Below, one piece after another: positions 49,201-58,500 of a DNA stretch of 64,000 bases. Position 1 is the first letter of the stretch, and every line of letters begins with the position of its first letter. The notes under the pieces were generated by a model. It was not told where the DNA came from. It saw only the letters and a program-made list of their open reading frames with translations, and searched no databases. Origin of the DNA: Arenicola marina (taxonomy: Eukaryota; Annelida; Polychaeta; Arenicolidae); the NCBI GenBank assembly GCA_964019135.1, contig OZ025263.1:25543639-25607638 (forward strand), read 5' to 3'. The translations under genes were made by a program, and so were the position numbers.

Positions 49201-51414
49201 AGACTCTGACCGCCAAGCTGGACCGCTCCGAGAAGGCCAAGGTCAGGCAGAACTTGTAACAAATAAAAATAGTAATGATTTAATCATAATCACAAACATT
49301 TGAACTTGTAACAAATAAATAATAATAGTACTGATTTAAGCATAATCACAACGATATATATATATGTATATACCGGTACTCATAAATAAATAATTGTACT
49401 CATAGAAAGTGGTAATTATAAATAAATATTAGTAGTCGTAAATAAGTAATGTAATTATCATTAATTAATATAATCATAAATAAATGATAGCAATAATAAA
49501 TAAATAATTGTCAATAAATACCTAATTAATAATAATTATGATAGCATAGAATGGTGCAATTATTAATAAAAATCACGATTGAGGTATTTTAATGCTGGGT
49601 TTTGTGAGTCACTCCCTATCTTACGAGTCTCAATCAAGAGGTTGCGGTCGAACTCGACGCCCGTCATATCTTCTATTGATTTCAAAATATTTTGTTGTAA
49701 ATTTGTTTGATGCATGTCTTAACGCTTCATATTGTGTGATGTGCCATTCTGCCTCCCAGCTGACGGAAAGAGACTTCGTGGCTGACTTCTCGAAGGCTTG
49801 CGGCAGTGAAGTGACTGACAAGGACTACGTAGGGTTTTTCAAAGCCTTGCTTAAGAGGAAAGAGTAAGCATCTGCACCTGGATAGCTTTACAACATCTGC
49901 ACCTTTATAGCTTTACAACATCTGCACCTTGATAGCTTTGCAACATCTGCACCTTTATACTTTTACAGCATCTGCACATTGTTAGCTTTACAACATCTGC
50001 ACCTTGATAGCTTTACAGCAGCTGCACATTGTTAGCTTTACAACATCTGCACATTGATAGATTTACAACATCTACGCCTTCATAGCTTTACAACATCGAC
50101 ACCTTGATAGCTTTCTGTACAGTCTACACCTTGATAGCTTTACAACATCTGCACCTTGATATCTTTACAACTTCGATCGCCATTACGCAAGAGTTTACCC
50201 TTCCATAGCCTTTCAGTAGTCTGCGATCTTTTAGATCGCCGCCATTACCCAACAGTTAACCCTTCCATAGCTTTTCAGTAGTCTGCGATCTGTCAGGTTA
50301 ATGGTTGGGCCATGAGTACAGTTTGCCGGTGTTTCCCGCCAGGGAGGAACTGCAAGAGCTACAACGAGACCTGCAGGCCACGAGACTGGCGAAGATCTCG
50401 TCCTGTCGGCACGCCATTGACCTTGAGCGTCAGCTACACCAAGCCGAGCGGTGCTGGGAGAACTGTCAGGCCAAGAACATGAACCTACAGCTGCGCATAG
50501 ACGAACTCAAGCTGAAGTACGAACTAGGTGAGTATTGTTATTATAATTGTTAAGGCATTAGGCGAGTATTGTTGTGATAGTTGTTACGACATTAGGGGAG
50601 TATTGTTGTGATGATTGTTAAGGCATTAGGTTAGTTTTTATTCCAACTGTTATGGCAAAGGCATCAGGTGAGTTTTTATTCCAACTGTTAAGGCATTAGA
50701 TGAGTAGTTTTCACCCGGTAAAAAGGTGTGATATTAGCGTATTTTGTCTGTTCCTGAAATAAAACCAGCTAAGGAAAAATGTTTTTAGTTGTTTAGTCCT
50801 CCCGCACTGTATCTTTCTTAGCGCTGACAATATATTTTTATCACTTAGATTCCGTGGATGAAAAGCCGGCATTAAACATCAAATCGAATAACATTGAGCG
50901 GATACCCCTAGCGCGCCCTGTGGACGGAGAATGTAAAGAGAACGTTAATGGCGGACGCCGCGTGGGTGGTGTGACGGGGTCCCAGAGACGCGGTCCCGCC
51001 AAGGCGGCGTTGCCCCTGGGGGGGATGCGACTGCTCGTGAGTGCCTTTGGGGTTGACGGCGTCTCAACGCGCCCCCCGGCACCCCCTCTCCAACACAAGT
51101 CCCTGAAGCAAGCCAAGACAGTGCGCATCGCTGGTGACGTCACAGTCGCCAAGGGCGACGACGCCGTCTCCAACAGCGACGGCACCGTCTCCAAGGGCGA
51201 CGCTATCTCCAAGAGCGACGGCACCGTCTCCAAGGGCGACGGCGCCATCTCCAAGGGCGACCACACCGTTGACAAGGGCGCGACGGATTCCTGCACGACG
51301 ACACTCTCGCCGAAATCCGGCACCAAGGCCACCAGGGGGCGGGGCGGGCCGACTTACCACCGAAAAACTGTGGCGATTAAGGACGTGCAGGATAATGAGT
51401 GTACCACGCAATGA
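43083..51414 (+). CDS. SPDL1: Protein Spindly: kinetochore dynein-dynactin adaptor, ten coding exons
   Basis: Exons: 43083-43259, 43413-43592, 46057-46251, 46582-46731, 47521-47619, 47993-48103, 49101-49241, 49760-49863, 50343-50527, 50849-51414. All phases agree; 1,908 nt, 635 aa (human Spindly is about 605). The protein is a long coiled coil to about residue 447, then a disordered tail. Diagnostic parts: a CC1-box region (KLAVEYGSQLLE, ~27-38), the Spindly motif KKGNSLFSEVEDRR (~259-272) which in the family contacts the dynactin pointed end, the coiled-coil end QLRIDELKLKYEL (~435-447), and a C-terminal CTTQ like the farnesylated CPQQ of human Spindly. Known role: recruits dynein to kinetochores with the RZZ complex in mitosis. 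A KEN box (~477-479) suggests APC/C-regulated turnover (inference). AATAAA at 51,495 is a good poly(A) signal. Confidence 0.93.
43413..43592 (+). CDS. SPDL1: Spindly exon 2
   Basis: Acceptor TTAATTTTAG, donor GAG|GTATGA. It encodes 60 residues of charged coiled coil (EKEQECYSLKMKIDSQEQML, ending VTDLKKE). Phase 0 both ends. A 2-kb C-rich minisatellite begins about 25 bases into the next intron. Confidence 0.9.
43617..45605 (+). repeat. 32-bp C-rich minisatellite in Spindly intron 2, ~60 copies
   Basis: Unit CAGCCCAACCCCTCCCCCTC then GGCCACAGAGAT/GT. The period is not a multiple of three, so each forward frame cycles through the same peptides; all frames are open but none is coding. Two units carry GAGGTAAGC (44,925 and 45,594). 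Confidence 0.95.
45606..46056. other. Rest of Spindly intron 2
   Basis: AT-rich unique sequence ending in a T-rich tract before exon 3. Confidence 0.6.
46057..46251 (+). CDS. SPDL1: Spindly exon 3
   Basis: Acceptor TTCCTGTTGCAG, donor AAG|GTCCAA. It encodes 65 residues of coiled coil (ITRLECELEKAQLVEQQN through TELATLQQAK). Phase 0. Confidence 0.9.
46582..46731 (+). CDS. SPDL1: Spindly exon 4
   Basis: Acceptor TTGTCTTGTAG, donor GAG|GTAGGC. It encodes 50 coiled-coil residues (TELTRELCETKNSREIVELE to TNAVE). Phase 0. A SINE on the opposite strand lies about 60 nt into the next intron. Confidence 0.9.
46790..46990 (-). mobile_element. tRNA-derived SINE, copy 5
   Basis: Plus-strand order: CAGGACGCTTTAACCAGTTT, GGAGCCATGTCCCCGGGGTA, GGGCTCGAACTAC, then CTCTCAGGTG; the head end is lost. 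Confidence 0.8.
47095..47195 (-). mobile_element. Second type of tRNA-derived element (head only)
   Basis: On the minus strand: TAGCCCAGTGGGTGAGTAA and GGTTCGAACCCAGAC, spaced as tRNA A and B boxes. No CCA or clear cloverleaf acceptor stem, so a SINE head and not a tRNA gene. In Spindly intron 4. Confidence 0.5.
47521..47619 (+). CDS. SPDL1: Spindly exon 5 (carries GNSLF of the Spindly motif)
   Basis: Acceptor CACTCTACCAG, donor GAG|GTAGGT. It ends SLKKKGNSLFSE, the dynactin-contacting Spindly motif, which matches the human sequence nearly residue for residue when joined to VEDRR of exon 6. The intron splits the motif just after the E. Confidence 0.95.
47993..48103 (+). CDS. SPDL1: Spindly exon 6
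   Basis: Acceptor GTTTCACCAG, donor AAG|GTACAG. It encodes VEDRRVEAEKELITIRLQHE through QLHRVK, closely parallel to the human VEDRRAAMERQL segment. Phase 0. Confidence 0.93.
48383..48636 (+). mobile_element. tRNA-derived SINE, copy 6 (most complete)
   Basis: CTCGATAGCTCAGTGGGTTA, GGTTCGAGCCCCGCTGTGGC, GGGGGTTACCCCCGGGGACA, then ATATGACCAAAAGTGGTTAA. In Spindly intron 6. A detached tail fragment of the same family lies at 48,955-49,022. Confidence 0.87.
49101..49241 (+). CDS. SPDL1: Spindly exon 7
   Basis: Acceptor CCGGCCTCCAG, donor AAG|GTCAGG. It encodes VQQVALLQMARGKADTEYLD and a coiled coil ending RSEKAK. An alternative acceptor six bases downstream (GTGCAG) would drop two residues. Confidence 0.9.
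49250..49570. repeat. AT-rich repeat region at start of Spindly intron 7
   Basis: Two copies of a ~53-bp unit (GAACTTGTAACAAATAAA and TTAAGCATAATCACAA) begin 9 bases after the donor, followed by irregular AATAAATAA-rich sequence to about 49,570. Confidence 0.75.
49760..49863 (+). CDS. SPDL1: Spindly exon 8
   Basis: Acceptor CTGCCTCCCAG, donor AAAGA|GTAAGC, phase 2 out. It encodes LTERDFVADFSKACGSEVTD then DYVGFFKALLKRK, the non-coiled segment that interrupts the Spindly coiled coil. A 25-bp minisatellite starts immediately after the donor hexamer. Confidence 0.87.
49869..50165 (+). repeat. 25-bp minisatellite starting at Spindly exon 8 donor, ~12 copies
   Basis: Unit ATCTGCACCTTGATAGCTTT then ACAAC. 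The first unit starts at the base after GTAAGC of the donor. Confidence 0.93.
50176..50300 (+). repeat. Two-copy 65-bp repeat in Spindly intron 8
   Basis: CTTCCATAGCCTTTCAGTAG and TCTGCGATCT occur twice, with GATCGCCATTACGCAA and GATCGCCGCCATTACCCA between. Confidence 0.8.
50343..50527 (+). CDS. SPDL1: Spindly exon 9 (end of coiled coil)
   Basis: Acceptor TTTCCCGCCAG, donor CTAG|GTGAGT. It encodes EELQELQRDLQATRLAK, then IDLERQLHQAERCWENC and LQLRIDELKLKYEL, matching the human end of coiled coil (LDELKLKYE). The junction at its 3' end is amplified in tandem. Confidence 0.92.
50523..50712 (+). repeat. Tandem copies of Spindly exon 9 donor region
   Basis: About six units of 32-40 bp: CTAGGTGAGTATTG (real donor), then TTAGGCGAGTATTG, TTAGGGGAGTATTG, TTAGGTTAGTTTTT, TCAGGTGAGTTTTT, TTAGATGAGTAG, each followed by a variant of ATAATTGTTAAGGCA. 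Confidence 0.88.
50849..51414 (+). CDS. SPDL1: Spindly exon 10: disordered tail, KEN box, C-terminal CTTQ
   Basis: Acceptor TTTATCACTTAG. It encodes 187 residues: ECKENVNGG (KEN box), a basic/Pro region, an in-frame imperfect repeat of the type TVSKGDG/AISKSDG, and a basic end finishing NECTTQ then TGA. The C-x-x-Q end matches a farnesylation-type box as in human Spindly. Phase joins exon 9 through a split Asp codon. Confidence 0.9.
51131..51290 (+). repeat. Coding minisatellite inside Spindly exon 10
   Basis: Imperfect 15/18-bp repeats around GTCTCCAAGGGCGAC and GCCATCTCCAAGGGCGAC, in frame, giving Ser-Lys-Gly-Asp repeats. Confidence 0.85.
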
Positions 51415-51494
51415 ACGCGCTGAATTCATCTCACTTACGTTGAGATCAGTTATATATCGGAGTCTGTACATTGGGTATGAAAGAGCTCCTTTGT

Positions 51495-51500
51495 AATAAA
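51495..51500 (+). promoter_or_regulatory. Poly(A) signal AATAAA of Spindly
   Basis: A canonical AATAAA lies 81 bases after the Spindly stop codon, giving a short 3' UTR. Confidence 0.7.
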
Positions 51501-51942
51501 CCTACCAACTACACAGCGTGACCAGGGATTTCAAAAGCTGCGGGTACTGGGAGAACTGGGGTTTAAGCTACTTTCTATTGCGCATGACCACTGTAAGCTG
51601 AGAGTCATAACCCCTACTACCTGGACATTTATATTATGATCGTCACCATAATTTGAACGTGAGTTTGTCAGCCTACTCCACTGACGGTCCTTATAGACCG
51701 AGGACCGCTTAGTGCATAGCGAACTATGGACGAGTGTGCATCACTGGGCCAGCCCAAGCGGCCGGCGCGGGGTTCGCACCCCACGGACGACCGGTCTGCC
51801 TCTCCCCTTAGAATAATCATATCATTAGTTTTTGTGTAGAAATAGGACAAGTGTGTGTGCTACTGTAAATACATATTATTGATGTACATTTATATATATA
51901 TATATTATTAAGTTGATACTGTTGCCAGTATGGGACGGGAAA
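51501..51942. other. Downstream of Spindly
   Basis: Unique sequence. 51,700-51,805 contains GCGGGGTTCGCACCCC, a possible pol III B-box-like remnant, without a convincing tRNA. (TA)n at 51,892-51,905. Confidence 0.4.
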
Positions 51943-52372
51943 GTTACAACGGCCCGCCCCTAGTGCTAGTGGGTCATAACGGGCCGCCCCCAGTGCTAGC
52001 GGGTCATAACGGCCCGCCCCTAGTGCTAGCGGGTCATAACGGGCCGCCCCCAGTGCTAGCGGGTCATAACGGGCCGCCCCTAGTGCTAGCGGGTCATAAC
52101 GGGCCGCCCCCAGTGCTAGCGGGTCATAACGGGCCGCCCCTAGTACTAGTGGGTCTTAACAGGCCGCCCCTAGTGCTAGTGGGTCATAACGGGCCGCCCC
52201 TAGTGCTAGCGGGTCATAACGGGCCGCCCCCAGTGCTAGCGGGTCATAACGGGCCGCCCCCAGTGCTAGCGGGTCATAACGGGCCGCCCCTAGTACTAGT
52301 GGGTCTTAACAGGCCGCCCCTAGTGCTAGCGGGTCATAACGGGCCGCCCGCAGTGCTAGCGGGTCATAACGC
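51943..52372 (+). repeat. 30-bp minisatellite, ~14 copies
   Basis: Unit GGGCCGCCCCTAGTGCTAGC then GGGTCATAAC. A plus-strand frame of 198 codons (51,930-52,526) stays open because the unit is a multiple of three (repeat of NGPPLVLAGH). Confidence 0.93.
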
Positions 52373-52536
52373 CTCCCTTCCCTGGTGCTACTTGATCATA
52401 ATGGTCGGTCGACAAATGTTCGCGATGTGTACCGAATGTCAACTGAAATTAAAAAAAGAATGTGTGATGACACGCCACGTCATAGCTGTTTTTTATTTTT
52501 ACGTATACGCATGGAAACAAATCTAGCTATAGTGGT

Positions 52537-55500
52537 CACACGTGGTTCAGGTCGCTATAACGCCGCCATTACACACGAGGTTTAGATCGCTATAACGCCG
52601 CCATTACCCACGTGGTCGGGGTCGCCGTAACGCCGCCATTACCCACGTGGTCGGGGTCGCTATAACGCCGCCATTACCCACGTGGTCGGGGCCGCTATAA
52701 CGCCGCCATTACCCACGTGGTTCAGGTCGCTGTAACGCCGCCAGTACCCACGTGGTCGGGGTCGCTATAACGCCGCCATTACCTACAAGGTTCAGGTCGC
52801 TATAACGCCGCCATTACCCACGTGGTCGGGGTCGCTATAGCGCCGCCATTACCCACGTGGTTCAGGTCGCTATAACGCCGCCATCACACACCAGGTTTAG
52901 GTCGCTATAACGCCCCCATTACCCACGTGGTCGGGGCCGCTATAACGCCGCCAATACCCACGTCGTTCAGGTCGCTATAACGCCGCCATTACCCACGTGG
53001 TCGGGGTCGCTATAACGCCGCCAGTACCCACGTGGTCGGGGCCGCTATAACGCCGCCAATACCCACGTCGTTCAGGTCGCTATAACGCCGCCATTACCCA
53101 CGTGGTCGGGGTCGCTATAACGCCGCCATTACCCACGTGGTCGGGGTCGCTATAACGCCGCCATTACCCACGTGGTTCAGGTCGCTATAACGCCGCCATT
53201 ACACACGTGGTTCAGGTCTCTATAACGCCGCCATTACACACGTGGTTCAGGTCGCTATAACGCCGCCATTACACACGAGGTTTAGATCGCTATAACGCCG
53301 CCATTACCCACGTGGTCGGGGCCGCTATAACGCCGCCAATACCCACGTCGTTCAGGTCGCTATAACGCCGCCATATCCCACGTGGTCGGGGTCGCTATAA
53401 CGCCGCCATTACCCACGTGGTCGGGGTCGCTATAACGCCGCCATTACCCACGTGGTTCAGGTCGCTATAACGCCGCCATTACACACGTGGTTCAGGTCGC
53501 TATAACGCCGCCATTACACACGAGGTTTAGATCGCTATAACGCCGCCATTATCCACGTGGTCGGGGTCGCTATAACGCCGCCATTACACACGAGGTTTAG
53601 ATCGCTATAACGCCGCCATTACCCACGTGGTCGGGGTCGCTATAACGCCGCCATTACCCACGTGGTCGGGGTCGCTATAACGCCGCCATTACCCACGTGG
53701 TGCAGGTCGCTATAACGCCGCCATTACACACGTGGTTCAGGTCGCTATAACGCCGCCATTACCCACGTGGTCGGGGTCGCTATAACGCCGCCATTACCCA
53801 CGTGGTCGGGGTCGCTATAACGCCGCCATTACCCACGTGGTTCAGGTCGCTATAACGCCGCCATTACCCACGTGGTCGGGGTCGCTATAACGCCGCCCTT
53901 ACACACCAGGTTTAGGTCGCTATAACGCCGCCATTACCCACATGGTCGGGGTCGCTATAACGCCGCCATTACCCACGTGGTCGGGGTCGCTATAACGCCG
54001 CTATTACCCACGTGGTCGGGGTCGCTATAATGCCGCCATTACCCACGTGGTCGGGGCCGCTATAACGCCGCCATTACCCACGTGGTCGGGGTCGCTATAA
54101 CGCCGCCATTACCCACGTGGTCGGGGTCGCTATAACGCCGCCATTACCCACGTGGTCGGGGCCGCTATAACGCCGCCATTACCCACGTGGTTCAGGTCGC
54201 TGTAACGCCGCCAGTACCCACGTGGTCGGGGTCGCTATAACGCCGCCATTACCTACAAGGTTCAGGTCGCTATAACGCCGCCATTACCCACGTGGTCGGG
54301 GTCGCTATAGCGCCGCCATTACCCACGTGGTTCAGGTCGCTATAACGCCGCCATCACACACTAGGTTTAGGTCGCTATAACGCCCCCATTACCCACGTGG
54401 TCGGGGCCGCTATAACGCCGCCAATACCCACGTCGTTCAGGTCGCTATAACGCCGCCATTACCCACGTGGTCGGGGTCGCTATAACGCCGCCCTTACACA
54501 CCAGGTTTAGGTCGCTATAACGCCGCCATTACCCACGTGGTCGGGGTCGCTATAACGCCGCCATTACCCACGTGGTCGGGGTCGCTATAACGCCGCCATT
54601 ACCCACGTGGTCGGGGCCGCTATAACGCCGCCATTACCCACGTGGTTCAGGTCGCTGTAACGCCGCCAGTACCCACGTGGTCGGGGTCGCTATAACGCCG
54701 CCATTACCTACAAGGTTCAGGTCGCTATAACGCCGCCATTACCCACGTGGTCGGGGTCGCTATAGCGCCGCCATTACCCACGTGGTTCAGGTCGCTATAA
54801 CGCCGCCATCACACACCAGGTTTAGGTCGCTATAACGCCCCCATTACCCACGTGGTCGGGGCCGCTATAACGCCGCCAATACCCACGTCGTTCAGGTCGC
54901 TATAACGCCGCCATTACCCACGTGGTCGGGGTCGCTATAACGCCGCCCTTACACACCAGGTTTAGGTCGCTATAACGCCGCCATTACCCACGTGGTCGGG
55001 GTCGCTATAACGCCGCCATTACCCACGTGGTCGGGGTCGCTATAACGCCGCCATTACCCACGTGGTCGGGGCCGCTATAACGCCGCCATTACCCACGTGG
55101 TTCATGTCGCTGTAACGCCGCCAGTACCCACGTGGTCGGGGTCGCTATAACGCCGCCATTACCTACAAGGTTCAGGTCGCTATAACGCCGCCATTACCCA
55201 CGTGGTCGGGGTCGCTATAGCGCCGCCATTACCCACGTGGTTCAGGTCGCTATAACACCGCCATCACACACCAGGTTTAGGTCGCTATAACGCCCCCATT
55301 ACCCACGTGGTCGGGGCCGCTATAACGCCGCCAATACCCACGTCGTTCAGGTCGCTATAACGCCGCCATTACCCACGTGGTCGGGGCCGCTATAACGCCG
55401 CCATTACCCACGTGGTTCAGGTCGCTGTAACGCCGCCATTACCCACGTGGTCGGGGTCGCTATAACGCCGCCATTACCCACGTGGTCGGGGCCGCTATAA

Positions 55501-58500
55501 CGCCGCCATTACCCACGTGGTTCAGGTCGCTGTAACGCCGCCAGTACCCACGTGGTCGGGGTCGCTATAACGCCGCCATTACCTACAAGGTTCAGGTCGC
55601 TATAACGCCGCCATTACCCACGTGGTCGGGGTCGCTATAGCGCCGCCATTACCCACGTGGTTCAGGTCGCTATAACGCCGCCATCACACACCAGGTTTAG
55701 GTCGCTATAACGCCCCCATTACCCACGTGGTCGGGGCCGCTATAACGCCGCCAATACCCACGTCGTTCAGGTCGCTATAACGCCGCCATTACCCACGTGG
55801 TCGGGGTCGCTATAACGCCGCCATTACCCACGTGGTCGGGGCCGCTATAACGCCGCCAATACCCACGTCGTTCAGGTCGCTATAACGCCGCCATTACCCA
55901 CGTGATCGGGGTCGCTATAACGCCGCCATTACCCACGTGGTCGGGGTCGCTATAACGCCGCCATTACCCACGTGGTTCAGGTCGCTATAACGCCGCCATT
56001 ACACACGTGGTTCAGGTCTCTATAACGCCGCCATTACACACGAGGTTTAGATCGCTATAACGCCGCCATTACCCACGTGGTCGGGGCCGCTATAACGCCG
56101 CCAATACCCACGTCGTTCAGGTCGCTATAACGCCGCCATATCCCACGTGGTCGGGGTCGCTATAACGCCGCCATTACCCACGTGGTCGGGGTCGCTATAA
56201 CGCCGCCATTACCCACGTGGTTCAGGTCGCTATAACGCCGCCATTACACACGTGGTTCAGGTCGCTATAACGCCGCCATTACACACGAGGTTTAGATCGC
56301 TATAACGCCGCCATTATCCACGTGGTCGGGGTCGCTATAACGCCGCCATTACACACGAGGTTTAGATCGCTATAACGCCGCCATTACCCACGTGGTCGGG
56401 GTCGCTATAACGCCGCCATTACCCACGTGGTCGGGGTCGCTATAACGCCGCCATTACCCACGTGGTGCAGGTCGCTATAACGCCGCCATTACACACGTGG
56501 TTCAGGTCGCTATAACGCCGCCATTACCCACGTGGTCGGGGTCGCTATAACGCCGCCATTACCCACGTGGTCGGGGTCGCTATAACGCCGCCATTACCCA
56601 CGTGGTTCAGGTCGCTATAACGCCGCCATTACCCACGTGGTCGGGGTCGCTATAACGCCGCCCTTACACACCAGGTTTAGGTCGCTATAACGCCGCCATT
56701 ACCCACATGGTCGGGGTCGCTATAACGCCGCCATTACCCACGTGGTCGGGGTCGCTATAACGCCGCTATTACCCACGTGGTCGGGGTCGCTATAATGCCG
56801 CCATTACCCACGTGGTCGGGGTCGCTATAACGCCGCCATTACCCACGTGGTCGGGGTCGCTATAACGCCGCCATTACCCACGTGGTCGGGGCCGCTATAA
56901 CGCCGCCATTACCCACGTGGTTCAGGTCGCTGTAACGCCGCCAGTACCCACGTGGTCGGGGTCGCTATAACGCCGCCATTACCTACAAGGTTCAGGTCGC
57001 TATAACGCCGCCATTACCCACGTGGTCGGGGTCGCTATAGCGCCGCCATTACCCACGTGGTTCAGGTCGCTATAACGCCGCCATCACACACCAGGTTTAG
57101 GTCGCTATAACGCCCCCATTACCCACGTGGTCGGGGCCGCTATAACGCCGCCAATACCCACGTCGTTCAGGTCGCTATAACGCCGCCATTACCCACGTGG
57201 TCGGGGTCGCTATAACGCCGCCCTTACACACCAGGTTTAGGTCGCTATAACGCCGCCATTACCCACGTGGTCGGGGTCGCTATAACGCCGCCATTACCCA
57301 CGTGGTCGGGGTCGCTATAACGCCGCCATTACCCACGTGGTCGGGGCCGCTATAACGCCGCCATTACCCACGTGGTTCAGGTCGCTGTAACGCCGCCAGT
57401 ACCCACGTGGTCGGGGTCGCTATAACGCCGCCATTACCTACAAGGTTCAGGTCGCTATAACGCCGCCATTACCCACGTGGTCGGGGTCGCTATAGCGCCG
57501 CCATTACCCACGTGGTTCAGGTCGCTATAACGCCGCCATCACACACCAGGTTTAGGTCGCTATAACGCCCCCATTACCCACGTGGTCGGGGCCGCTATAA
57601 CGCCGCCAATACCCACGTCGTTCAGGTCGCTATAACGCCGCCATTACCCACGTGGTCGGGGTCGCTATAACGCCGCCATTACCCACGTGGTCGGGGCCGC
57701 TATAACGCCGCCAATACCCACGTCGTTCAGGTCGCTATAACGCCGCCATTACCCACGTGGTCGGGGTCGCTATAACGCCGCCATTACCCACGTGGTCGGG
57801 GTCGCTATAACGCCGCCATTACCCACGTGGTTCAGGTCGCTATAACGCCGCCATTATACACGTGGTTCAGGTCTCTATAACGCCGCCATTACACACGAGG
57901 TTTAGATCGCTATAACGCCGCCATTACCCACGTGGTCGGGGCCGCTATAACGCCGCCAATACCCACGTCGTTCAGGTCGCTATAACGCCGCCATATCCCA
58001 CGTGGTCGGGGTCGCTATAACGCCGCCATTACCCACGTGGTCGGGGTCGCTATAACGCCGCCATTACCCACGTGGTTCAGGTCGCTATAACGCCGCCATT
58101 ACACACGTGGTTCAGGTCGCTATAACGCCGCCATTACACACGAGGTTTAGATCGCTATAACGCCGCCATTATCCACGTGGTCGGGGTCGCTATAACGCCG
58201 CCATTACACACGAGGTTTAGATCGCTATAACGCCGCCATTACCCACGTGGTCGGGGTCGCTATAACGCCGCCATTACCCACGTGGTCGGGGTCGCTATAA
58301 CGCCGCCATTACCCACGTGGTGCAGGTCGCTATAACGCCGCCATTACACACGTGGTTCAGGTCGCTATAACGCCGCCATTACCCACGTGGTCGGGGTCGC
58401 TATAACGCCGCCATTACCCACGTGGTCGGGGTCGCTATAACGCCGCCATTACCCACGTGGTTCAGGTCGCTATAACGCCGCCATTACCCACGTGGTCGGG

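Noticed and set aside
51930..52526. 198-codon frame with a decapeptide repeat
   Set aside because: The 30-bp unit is a multiple of three so stays open by default; no upstream promoter or homology seen. Worth a transcript check only.
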